From: Marinobacter sp. B9-2
GTDB taxonomy: Bacteria > Pseudomonadota > Gammaproteobacteria > Pseudomonadales > Oleiphilaceae
Assembly (NCBI GenBank): GCA_003030785.1
Contig: PYVH01000015.1
Span: 1-46,516 of the forward strand
Direction of reading: 5' to 3'
DNA length: 46,516 nucleotides
The notes beneath the pieces are model-generated. The model was not told the DNA's origin. It saw only the letters and a list, made by a program, of their open reading frames with translations, and made no database searches. Of the stretch, positions 39,903-46,516 are shown piece by piece; positions within the stretch are counted from its first letter, which is position 1, and every line of letters begins with the position of its first letter. A program made the translations under genes and the position numbers.

Positions 39903-40895
39903 TCACTTGGGTGACCACACTTCCCCGTGCTGCATTACCCGAAATTCCGATTCACTCAGGCCTTGTTTCTCCAGCGCCTGCCGCAGTCGCCGGGGTGGCT
40001 CGTCCATGGGTTCGTCGGTGAGCACGAAGGTGCCCCAGTGCATGGCTACCGACTGGCGAGCGCCAATATCCTGGTGAATTTTTACTGCTTCCTCCGGCAT
40101 TACGTGCACCGGGGCCATGAACCAGCGCGGGTCGTAGGCGCCGATGGGTAGCAGCGCCAGATCAATGGGCGAGAACAGCTCGCCGATTTTCCTGAATATT
40201 CCCCCGTAGCCCGTATCGCCGGCAAAATAAAGCCGGAAACCATCGATCTCCAGCAGCCAGCTGCACCAGAGTGAGGTGTTGGTATCCGTGGGGGGTCGGC
40301 CGCTGAAGTGCTGGGCCGGTAGGCAGAAAACTTCCTGGTTACCAGACAGAGAACCGGATTGCCACCAGTCCAGTTCCACCAGGTTGTGTATGCCCCGTTT
40401 TTCGAACCAGCGCCTCAGCCCCATGGGAATGCAGAAACACAGGCTATTTCCGAAGCGCCTGTGCAACTGGTGCACGGTCTTTTCGTCAAGATGGTCGTAG
40501 TGGTTGTGGGAAATCAGTACGACGTGAATCGGCGGCATTTCCGCTACCGTCAAGGCTGGCGGCGTATACCGCTTCGGCCCGACCAGCTGGAAAGGGCTGG
40601 CGCGGTCCGACAGTACCGGGTCGGTGAGCAGGTTCAGGCCATGATACTGGAACAGGAACGACGCATGCCCCAGCCAGACCAGTTGTGGCTCTTCCGGCGG
40701 ATTCATCAGTGAATGTGCGTCCGGGCGCAGGAGAGTGAAGCGTTTTCCCTTGGGGAACGTGCGGCCCGGGGCCAGTTGCCAGCGCAGGAAATCCCCCAGG
40801 CCGTGTCGGGGCACAGGGTCCAGATTGCGATACCTGCCCTGGTAGAAATGAGGTTCTTCGGCAAGTGCGGCAAGGCGTTCGCGGTCTATGGTCAT
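39903..40895 (-). CDS. MBL-fold metallohydrolase, NAPE-PLD/UlaG-like
   Basis: A 330-residue metallo-beta-lactamase-fold enzyme. The chain opens with PQLVWLGHASFLFQYHGLNL and the metal motif ISHNHYDHLD (HxHxDH). Further ligands are in LPAQHFSGR and YFAGDTGYGG, and MAPVHVMPEEAV and VAMHWGTFVL complete the site. The pattern RPPTDTNTSLWCSWLLE and the MHWGTF end are shared with N-acyl-phosphatidylethanolamine phospholipase D-like enzymes, so a phosphodiester or lipid substrate is plausible. Its ATG overlaps the upstream Nudix stop (40892-40895), making a two-gene operon. Confidence 0.86.
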   Translation of the reverse strand: MTIDRERLAALAEEPHFYQGRYRNLDPVPRHGLGDFLRWQLAPGRTFPKGKRFTLLRPDAHSLMNPPEEPQLVWLGHASFLFQYHGLNLLTDPVLSDRASPFQLVGPKRYTPPALTVAEMPPIHVVLISHNHYDHLDEKTVHQLHRRFGNSLCFCIPMGLRRWFEKRGIHNLVELDWWQSGSLSGNQEVFCLPAQHFSGRPPTDTNTSLWCSWLLEIDGFRLYFAGDTGYGGIFRKIGELFSPIDLALLPIGAYDPRWFMAPVHVMPEEAVKIHQDIGARQSVAMHWGTFVLTDEPMDEPPRRLRQALEKQGLSESEFRVMQHGEVWSPK

Positions 40896-41485
40896 GAGTC
40901 GAACTCAGGCCTGTTTTCAGGGGACATCACCAGCAACTCCTGCAACATGCTGTAGCTCAGCCCCCAGATACAGGCATCCTGATAGCGGCAACAGGGCATA
41001 TTCAGCGTGCCGACTGGTGTGCGCCAGGGAAGCTGGCTCTGATTCTCGCCGGCAGCGAGGTAGTCCAGGGGTACCCAGACCACCCGCTGGACTTCATGGT
41101 TAGGCGAGACGGCCTTTGGCCCCTGCCATTCGAACACATAGGGGGTGACGACCATCGGGCGCCAGCGGCTGTGATGCCGGGTGATCAGGTCTGATAGCCG
41201 AGCCAGATAGCGGCCGTGGCGGCTGAGATCAATGCCGGTTTCTTCCAGTGTTTCACGCTCGGCGGCAGCCCGGGCAGAGGCGTCTTCGGGTTGCAGACGG
41301 CCACCGGGGAAGGCCATATCACCGGACCAGGGATCACCCTTTCGGCGGGCCCGCTGAATGAAGAGCAACTCCTTGCCGCCGCTTTCCGCCGTTCTGAAGA
41401 TCAGCGCGACGGACGCTCTGGCGAATCGGCGCCGAAACGGTATTTTGTGAGGGCGCAAATGGCTTACCCAGGACTTAGGCCGCAC
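40892..41485 (-). CDS. Nudix hydrolase, CoA pyrophosphatase type
   Basis: A 197-residue protein. The Nudix box is in MAFPGGRLQPEDASARAAAE then RETLEETGIDL, with the REx2EE core. The spacing before RE (Dx6A) is that of CoA pyrophosphatases (NudL group). The first domain segment RASVALIFRTAESGGKELLF is typical. These enzymes cleave CoA to 4'-phosphopantetheine and 3',5'-ADP. It is first gene of the operon with the MBL-fold enzyme and reads divergently from the flavocytochrome gene. Confidence 0.85.
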   Translation of the reverse strand: MRPKSWVSHLRPHKIPFRRRFARASVALIFRTAESGGKELLFIQRARRKGDPWSGDMAFPGGRLQPEDASARAAAERETLEETGIDLSRHGRYLARLSDLITRHHSRWRPMVVTPYVFEWQGPKAVSPNHEVQRVVWVPLDYLAAGENQSQLPWRTPVGTLNMPCCRYQDACIWGLSYSMLQELLVMSPENRPEFDS

Positions 41486-41580
41486 GAAAAACTGTCCTCT
41501 GCTGATTGATGACTATAGTTAAACACATCCTGTACGAGCAGGGTGTATGCATTGCGACCGTGTTGCCATGGGTTCTGGAA

Positions 41581-42885
41581 ATGAAATCGTTTTTATTGAT
41601 CATTGTTTACCTTGGTGCTGTTACCTTGCCGTTGATCTTGTCTGCGTTGGTTGGAGGGCCGCCGCGCGAATGGCACCAAGAACTCGCATCCGGTCTTGGC
41701 ATCCTTGCCTTTTCGATGATCCTCATGGAATTCATTCTGTCCGGGCGTTTTAAGGTCATTTCAAATGGCGTGGGCATGGATGTGACCATGCGGTTTCACC
41801 AGATCATGGCCCGCACCGCGCTGGTCTTTGCGCTTGTCCATCCCTTTCTCTATCAGGGGACGCCCTCAGGTGGTCCACGCCCATGGGACCCTACCCGTCA
41901 ATTGACGCTTTCAACGGATGTGTCTGCGCTGTTATCCGGCATTGGCGCCTTTCTGCTTCTTCCAAGCCTTGTTCTGCTGGCCATAGGGCGTACCCAGCTC
42001 GACTATAAATACGAGACATGGCGGCTTATGCATGGGGTGGGCGCGCTATTGATTGCACTGCTTCTGTTGCACCACACGGTCTATGGAGGGCGTTACGGAT
42101 CAGAACCTGTGATGACCTGGTTTTGGCTGGCAATGACGGGCGTGGCGGTTGGATCACTGCTGATGGTTTACCTGTTGGTTCCACTCAGGCAGAAGGCTCA
42201 GCCATGGCGCGTTGCCTCCGTGAGCCATCTGACACCAAAGCAATGGGAACTGACCGTTGAGCCAGAGGGGCATCGGGGCCTGGATTACAAAGCCGGGCAA
42301 TTTGTGTGGCTGAATGTGGGGCACAGTCCCTTCTCGATGAAAGAAAACCCGTTCTCAATTTCCTCAGCGCCTGCGACCGGGCCAAAGCTATCCTTCATGA
42401 TCAAAGAGCTCGGTGACTTCACGCGAACCATTGGTCAGATTAAAGCTGGCACAGTGGCCTATCTCGACGGGCCCTATGGCAATCTTTCGGTGGAGGGTCG
42501 CAGGGAACCGGGAGTCGCTCTCATTGCTGGTGGTGTCGGCCTTTCTCCGCTGCTGGGCATTCTCCGGCAGATGCGTCTGACCAACGATTCGCGCAAGGTA
42601 AAGGTGATCTACGGAAATCGGGTGATCGACCAGATTGCCTATCGTGATGAATTGGATGAAGAAGATGTCGTCTATGTGCTCTCAGAACCACCAGAAACCT
42701 GGCAAGGAGAGACGGGCTTTATCGATGGAGGGCTGATAGATCGGGTTTTTTCGGAGGAAGAGTTCCGCGAATGGGTTTTCGTGATGTGTGGTCCGGCGAT
42801 CATGATGGATGCCGTTGAAGATCAGCTGGTCAAGCGGGGCACACCAGGTCATCGCATCCTGTCGGAGCGGTTCCAGTATGATTAA
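41581..42885 (+). CDS. ferric-reductase-like transmembrane flavoprotein
   Basis: A 434-residue protein. The N-terminal 210 residues have about six membrane helices, with paired heme histidines in MRFHQIMARTALVFALVHPF and WRLMHGVGALLIALLLLHHT (ferric reductase/NOX-type domain). The C-terminal half is a ferredoxin-reductase module: FAD-binding YKAGQFVWLNVG and KENPFSISSAP, NAD-binding LIAGGVGLSPLLGILRQM, and the ending FVMCGPAIMMDAVEDQL. It should move electrons from NAD(P)H across the inner membrane, to ferric iron, oxygen or another acceptor. The start at 41581 fits the first helix; the open frame reaches 41506. Confidence 0.85.
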   Translation: MKSFLLIIVYLGAVTLPLILSALVGGPPREWHQELASGLGILAFSMILMEFILSGRFKVISNGVGMDVTMRFHQIMARTALVFALVHPFLYQGTPSGGPRPWDPTRQLTLSTDVSALLSGIGAFLLLPSLVLLAIGRTQLDYKYETWRLMHGVGALLIALLLLHHTVYGGRYGSEPVMTWFWLAMTGVAVGSLLMVYLLVPLRQKAQPWRVASVSHLTPKQWELTVEPEGHRGLDYKAGQFVWLNVGHSPFSMKENPFSISSAPATGPKLSFMIKELGDFTRTIGQIKAGTVAYLDGPYGNLSVEGRREPGVALIAGGVGLSPLLGILRQMRLTNDSRKVKVIYGNRVIDQIAYRDELDEEDVVYVLSEPPETWQGETGFIDGGLIDRVFSEEEFREWVFVMCGPAIMMDAVEDQLVKRGTPGHRILSERFQYD

Positions 42886-42985
42886 TCCAATCAGACGCTT
42901 GAGCCAGCGACAGCAGGTTTCTTTGACCATCTGGATTGTGAACATCACGATAGGTGTGACGCTTCTCGTTTTCGTATTGCGCTAA
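42878..42985 (+). CDS. 35-residue single-span membrane protein
   Basis: The sequence MINPIRRLSQRQQVSLTIWI then VNITIGVTLLVFVLR has a basic N-terminus and one membrane helix (about 15-34). Its ATG overlaps the stop of the flavocytochrome gene (ATGATTAA at 42878), so it would be translated by coupling. It could be a small subunit of the membrane oxidoreductase. Short frames can occur by chance, so this stays tentative. Confidence 0.45.
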   Translation: MINPIRRLSQRQQVSLTIWIVNITIGVTLLVFVLR

Positions 42986-43015
42986 TTCATGTCGATGGAG
43001 TCTTGAGGAGGCCAA

Positions 43016-43480
43016 GTGACCTTTGAACACATCGTTCAGATAAACGACGTGACCAAGCCAGAGATACCGATGCTGACCCGATTCCAGGTATGGGAGGGCC
43101 TGGTGCTCCGAGCCCGGCGCCCGGACAAATTCCTGGTAGGCGTTGATGATTATGAGATTCTCGAACAGGAGCCGGCCTATATGAAGCGTTGCCTGCAGCT
43201 CCCGGGGCTTCAGGTGATTGACGAAGTCACGTTTTGGCATGAGGCAAGGATCGAGTATCGAACCCAGCCGACTCAAAACGTTCCGGCTGCAACGCTTGTC
43301 ATGGATATTGAGGAGCCGGAACCGGAATCGCTTTTCGTTCGGTTCCGGTATTACACGGCGAGCATCGAGAATCGCGGTGATTCGATGCCCTATGATCAGT
43401 ATCTCCACGAGGCCTATGTGGCCACAGACGTGGAAACCATTCAGATCATCCGGCAGCTGGCGGAGACCGGGGTGTTCTGA
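43016..43480 (+). CDS. DUF1857/AtaL-like SRPBCC protein, GTG start
   Basis: A 154-residue protein starting MTFEHIVQINDVTKPEIPML. It continues with LTRFQVWEGLVLRARRPDKF and FWHEARIEYRTQPTQNVPAA, and closes YDQYLHEAYVATDVETIQII, the DUF1857 pattern in the START/SRPBCC superfamily with a hydrophobic cavity. The ligand and role are unknown. The start is GTG, preceded by GAGGAGG 5 bases upstream. Its position just after the flavocytochrome genes may mean one transcript. Confidence 0.82.
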   Translation: MTFEHIVQINDVTKPEIPMLTRFQVWEGLVLRARRPDKFLVGVDDYEILEQEPAYMKRCLQLPGLQVIDEVTFWHEARIEYRTQPTQNVPAATLVMDIEEPEPESLFVRFRYYTASIENRGDSMPYDQYLHEAYVATDVETIQIIRQLAETGVF

Positions 43481-43491
43481 GGTCAGGTGAT

Positions 43492-43515
43492 AGAAAATGG
43501 GACAGAGAAAAATGG
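43492..43515 (+). repeat. decayed REP-like repeat
   Basis: AGAAAATGGGACAGAGAAAA then ATGG shares GAAAA-TGGGACAGA with the family but lacks the CC and the T-rich half. It is the only candidate right of 20 kb with more than ten matching bases in order. Confidence 0.35.
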
Positions 43516-43535
43516 CAGGCAGAGGGAGAACTTAG

Positions 43536-44393
43536 TTGGAAACTATAAAGCCCGGTGGCCTGGGGATCAAAACTCGCCTGTTTCAGATCATTTTTGAATC
43601 AGATACCCGCTTGGGCAAGGGTTTTGATATTTTTTTGGCGTTGCTGATATTCCTCAGCGTCGGGATCATTCTCCTGGACAGTGTGTCCGAATATCACGCT
43701 CGCTTCGGCGACATTTTCTATGCAGTGGAGTGGGGCATAACACTTCTGTTCAGCTTTGAGCTGGCACTGCGCATTTATTGCCTCGAAAAACCAAAGCTTT
43801 ATCTCAAAAGCTTTTACGGTGTTATCGACGTTCTGGCTGTCTTGCCCACCTGGTTGGCGCTATTGTTTCCGGGTGCGCAGACTCTTGTGGTTGTGCGTCT
43901 TCTGCGGACCCTCCGTTTGTTCCGGGTACTGGAAATGATGACGGTAGTGGGCGAGGGCCGCCTGCTGATGGACGCCCTGATTCGCAGCCGGCACCAGATC
44001 CTGCTTTTCCTGTTCACCGTGCTGATGCTGGTGATCATATTCTCTTCTTTGCTCTATCTCATTGAGCCGGCCGAGGCGGGCTTCAGCAGTATTCCCAAAT
44101 CCATCTACTGGGGAATCGTGACACTGACGACAGTGGGGTACGGCGATATAACGCCTGTGACGCCCTGGGGGCAGTTTATTTCGATGATGATCATGTTGAC
44201 GGGCTACTCGATCATCGCACTGCCCGTTGGTGTTTTCTCTGCGGAAGTGATTCGCGCCCTGCGTGCGGAACGCTACTCCGATGAAGCCTGCCCGGGATGT
44301 GGTAAACACCGGCATGAAAAAGATGCCAGATACTGTAAATACTGTGGTACCTGGCTTAATGAAGAAACGCCTGATCCGGGCAGCACCGGTTGA
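43536..44393 (+). CDS. voltage-gated potassium channel with C-terminal zinc ribbon, TTG start
   Basis: A 285-residue ion channel. S1-S3 span about residues 30-110. The S4 voltage sensor is LVVVRLLRTLRLFRVLEMMT, with regularly spaced arginines. The pore helix and filter are SIYWGIVTLTTVGYGDITPV (TVGYGD, K+ selective), followed by S6 (MMIMLTGYSIIALPVGVFSA). A cytosolic tail ends in a zinc ribbon, ACPGCGKHRHEKDARYCKYC (two CxxC). The zinc tail after S6 is an uncommon addition that could gate or tether the channel. The start is TTG with GGGAGA upstream. Confidence 0.88.
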   Translation: METIKPGGLGIKTRLFQIIFESDTRLGKGFDIFLALLIFLSVGIILLDSVSEYHARFGDIFYAVEWGITLLFSFELALRIYCLEKPKLYLKSFYGVIDVLAVLPTWLALLFPGAQTLVVVRLLRTLRLFRVLEMMTVVGEGRLLMDALIRSRHQILLFLFTVLMLVIIFSSLLYLIEPAEAGFSSIPKSIYWGIVTLTTVGYGDITPVTPWGQFISMMIMLTGYSIIALPVGVFSAEVIRALRAERYSDEACPGCGKHRHEKDARYCKYCGTWLNEETPDPGSTG

Positions 44394-44426
44394 TGTTGTT
44401 TGAGGTGGAAGATTCAGGAGAGATCC

Positions 44427-44735
44427 ATGAAGTTTCTGATTGTGGGTGTATTTATTGTTATCGTTGGATTTCTGATCTGGCGAAGCAAACAGAACATAGA
44501 TCCGAAGGAGCAGGCCTGTGCGAGGGAAATCGGAGAGTTGCTTAAATCAAATCCGAATTCAGAGCCGCAGTCCATTGCCGATGTTTTCGAGAAGCACAAC
44601 ATTTTTCGCTCCCAATGCAAGAGTGTCGGCCGAATGGTGATGCCGCAATTGGCAAAGCAGGGTCTGGAGCCGGATGACGCGCGGATCGCCATGGATAGGG
44701 TGAGGATTGCTTATTCGCAGGTTCCCCGGCGGTAG
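44427..44735 (+). CDS. small membrane-anchored hypothetical protein (102 aa)
   Basis: A 102-residue protein with one N-terminal membrane helix (MKFLIVGVFIVIVGFLIWRS). A soluble domain follows (EQACAREIGELLKSNPNSEP, IADVFEKHNIFRSQCKSVGR, MVMPQLAKQGLEPDDARIAM) with two cysteines. The family is not recognised. AGGAG before the ATG at 44427 is a good ribosome site. It lies 33 bases after the channel gene and may be cotranscribed. A 12-bp hairpin follows. Confidence 0.65.
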   Translation: MKFLIVGVFIVIVGFLIWRSKQNIDPKEQACAREIGELLKSNPNSEPQSIADVFEKHNIFRSQCKSVGRMVMPQLAKQGLEPDDARIAMDRVRIAYSQVPRR

Positions 44736-44767
44736 GTCCTTCCGGACGGACCAGGGCTTTCGAAATC

Positions 44768-44800
44768 AGCCATCCGGCCGGCTTGCCAGGCCGGATGGCT
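44768..44800. terminator. bidirectional hairpin terminator
   Basis: AGCCATCCGGCC (44768-44779) and GGCCGGATGGCT (44789-44800) pair perfectly over 12 bp around GGCTTGCCA. It separates the convergent genes at 44427 and 44815. Confidence 0.7.
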
Positions 44801-44814
44801 TTAGTGAATGAACG

Positions 44815-46275
44815 CTATATTTCCTTTGACACCACGGTAGACCAGTCGCTAGACATACCATTGATGTCTACTGCGCGAACTGTGAAATACCATACACCGT
44901 TTTCAAGATCCTCAACGGTGAAATCCATGGTGGAAGCTGAGCTGATCTCAATGTTGCCGGTCATGGCTGGAATATTGCTGGTTTGGCCATACCGGATTTC
45001 GTATCCGTCCAACTCGCCCATTGAAATGCTTTCCCCGTTTTCCCTGGTCAACGGCGCGGTCCACGAAAGTGTAGCGGTACCGAGAACGGGTTCTGGCTCA
45101 GGAGCAGGCTCTGGCTCAGGGCTAGGTTCCGGCTCAGGTGCAGGTTCCGGCTCGGGAGCAGGTTCCGGCTCGGGAGCAGGTTCTGGCTCAGGAGTAGGTT
45201 CTGGCTCAGGAGTAGGTTCCGGCTCGGGAGCAGGTTCAGGCTCAGGAGCGGGCTCTGGCTCAGGAGCGGGCTCTGGCTCAGGAGTAGGCTCTGGCTCAGG
45301 AGTAGGCTCTGGCTCAGGAGTAGGCTCGGAAAGCTCCATTGACCGTTCCGCCAGGGAATCAGCCGCGTTGGCCAACGTTGCGGTATCGATCCCCAGACCG
45401 TTTTGATCAGCTAGCGCCCTCGCCTGTGCGCTGGCAGCCAGCAACAGTAGCTCGCGGCTCAGGCCCAAGCCATTCTCGCCGCCGCTAGCAGGAAGCTCAC
45501 CAGACGATTTAACGGGCTCAAGTGTGGCATTGATCACGTCGCCAACAGTGCCCCAGCGACTATCCGCGGCGAGTGACAGAAAAGCAGCGTTGATTAAAGC
45601 AAGTTCAAGCTCTGGCTGGCTAGCACCTGATGACTCCGGATCTGTAAGGTTCAACGGCCGCTTAGCCATCGTTCCCGCAGGGATACCGAACCAGGACTCT
45701 ACAGTAGCGGATGCCTTATCAAAATTTGTTGCCGTGAGTGCGATGTTTTGCCGCTTTGCCAGTTCCACTGCCAACGTGCTTAAAGGTGTCAGGTAAGCGC
45801 GTTGAACACCGTCTATCGCGCTTATACTTGAAAGCTGCAGGCTGTTGCCGGGGAAGAATGGCTCGCCGAACGCAGCCATACTGTTGGTGCCTGCATGCCG
45901 ACACCCCTCACTTACATCGCAAACCATTTCCGTAGAGGTATCTGCAGAGAGTTCAACCAGGACAGTTTTGCTGTCGCCTGTGGTGGCTGACGCATCGATT
46001 GAGAGCGTAAATTCACCGTTTTCTTGGGTACGTGTCGGGGGAGCAAGAATCTTGAATTTCGTCGTTTCTGCGGTCTGTTTCATTGACGCAGAAATAAATC
46101 CGTTACTGATCGCCCCTTTCATGGCAACACCGCTGATTTCGATTGATTCGTTACTAGCTGAATCCGAATTCTTCGTGGTGCTATCTGTGCCGTCGCTATC
46201 ATTAATGCAACCGGTAAGTGTGAACAGGCAAGCGATAAGCATCGTGCCTAACCTGGTAAAACTGAAAAATCCCAT
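44815..46275 (-). CDS. lipoprotein with PEP-repeat linker and fibronectin type III-like end
   Basis: A 486-residue protein from the start at 46275 ([20 protein letters not shown] then TGCINDSDG). The lipobox LTGC predicts lipid attachment and a place in the outer membrane or surface. A domain of about 270 residues of unknown type follows ([40 protein letters not shown]). A linker has 13 repeats of the form xPEPEP. The end is a fibronectin type III-like domain ([48 protein letters not shown]). It probably reaches out from the cell surface. GGAG precedes the chosen ATG; a longer frame begins at 46329. Confidence 0.8.
   Translation of the reverse strand: MGFFSFTRLGTMLIACLFTLTGCINDSDGTDSTTKNSDSASNESIEISGVAMKGAISNGFISASMKQTAETTKFKILAPPTRTQENGEFTLSIDASATTGDSKTVLVELSADTSTEMVCDVSEGCRHAGTNSMAAFGEPFFPGNSLQLSSISAIDGVQRAYLTPLSTLAVELAKRQNIALTATNFDKASATVESWFGIPAGTMAKRPLNLTDPESSGASQPELELALINAAFLSLAADSRWGTVGDVINATLEPVKSSGELPASGGENGLGLSRELLLLAASAQARALADQNGLGIDTATLANAADSLAERSMELSEPTPEPEPTPEPEPTPEPEPAPEPEPAPEPEPAPEPEPTPEPEPTPEPEPAPEPEPAPEPEPAPEPEPSPEPEPAPEPEPVLGTATLSWTAPLTRENGESISMGELDGYEIRYGQTSNIPAMTGNIEISSASTMDFTVEDLENGVWYFTVRAVDINGMSSDWSTVVSKEI
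45088..45330 (-). repeat. 18-bp tandem repeat encoding the PEP linker
   Basis: About 13 consecutive 18-bp units (GGCTCAGGAGCAGGTTCT and close variants on the plus strand) encode (T/A/S)PEPEP. The variable residue runs T,T,T,A,A,A,T,T,A,A,A,S,A from N to C. The near-identical units make length changes by slippage likely. Confidence 0.9.
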
Positions 46276-46415
46276 GAAAGCTCCGTTGATCAAAAAAGCA
46301 GCGACGAGTCTATCCGGGATCTTTGTCAAATTGTGTTAAATGGCGTCTAGAAAAGGTAAGGGGAAAAGCAGTGAATCGGGGAGAGTTTCGTCGACCGCAC
46401 GAGACTGTTGTTAGT

Positions 46416-46463
46416 GGCCAATTAAAATGACCCACTACTGGCCATTTATTTTGACCCACCTCC
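46416..46463. repeat. two 24-bp imperfect direct repeats, possible IS21-type insertion-sequence end
   Basis: GGCCAATTAAAATGACCCAC (46416 on) and GGCCATTTATTTTGACCCAC (46440 on) are direct repeats with period 24. Repeated AAAATGACCCA-like blocks are typical, from memory, of IS21-family ends, so an insertion sequence may continue right of the window. No transposase is in view. Confidence 0.4.
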
Positions 46464-46516
46464 GGGTGGCCGTCAGGCCACAGAACCAGCTACTGTCCCC
46501 CGCTTTTATCGATAGC

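Noticed and set aside
45088-45330. CRISPR-like array of regular repeats
   Set aside because: The repeats are contiguous 18-bp units without spacers and lie in frame inside a coding region, encoding a PEP linker.

Overview
The window looks like a stretch of chromosome from a marine gammaproteobacterium, most like Marinobacter or a close relative. This is an inference from gene content and GC-rich codon use (DUF2956, DUF3010, YajD, RadD, SlyD and a urease-accessory remnant); no 16S rRNA or other marker gene is present. A GC-rich backbone is interrupted by an accessory region, roughly 0.7-23.3 kb, in which some genes are strikingly AT-rich.

Left edge (1-0.6 kb): an inverted, 5'-truncated ureF fragment sits next to a small secreted or membrane protein. 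Defence island (1.1-10.7 kb): a compact four-gene AT-rich operon encodes an MBL-fold hydrolase, a trypsin-like protease, a small middle component and an SMC-like ABC ATPase. It is best read as a Lamassu / ABC-three-component system of the hydrolase-plus-protease kind. It is followed by a RAYT (REP-associated transposase) element with a one-base frameshift, an AT-rich zinc-ribbon/HEPN-like protein, a PD-(D/E)XK-like protein with a diverged partial tandem duplicate, and a parDE locus whose toxin carries a stop codon.

Cassette-like region (10.7-23.3 kb): short transcription units (HNH protein, GST, S41 peptidase, cobalamin-binding-like protein, DUF4174, solute-binding protein, erythromycin esterase-like protein, phosphodiesterase, MOSC) alternate with three HigBA-type toxin-antitoxin pairs. 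A short sequence with core CCGGGACAGATCTATTT recurs about a dozen times between 5.7 and 19.9 kb, usually just after stop codons. It matches the two ends of the RAYT element, so it is probably the cognate REP family. In two places it supplies the stop codon of the neighbouring gene.

Right part (23.4-46.5 kb): mostly ordinary chromosomal genes, including a nucleoside deoxyribosyltransferase-like protein, an enolase-superfamily enzyme, a c-type cytochrome, a P2-type cation ATPase, radD, slyD, a transporter, a cupin, a DUF6351 secreted protein, an aldo/keto reductase, the DUF6152/DUF6644-like pair, an MBL-Nudix pair, a flavocytochrome-type oxidoreductase, a voltage-gated K+ channel with a zinc ribbon, and a PEP-repeat lipoprotein. 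One more defence or toxin unit lies here: an MNT/HEPN operon bracketed on both sides by identically spaced pairs of a 13-bp palindrome.

All five toxin-antitoxin-like operons have a clear palindrome at the expected operator position. Main limits: no database search was possible, family names come from motif recognition, and left and right neighbours are unknown.
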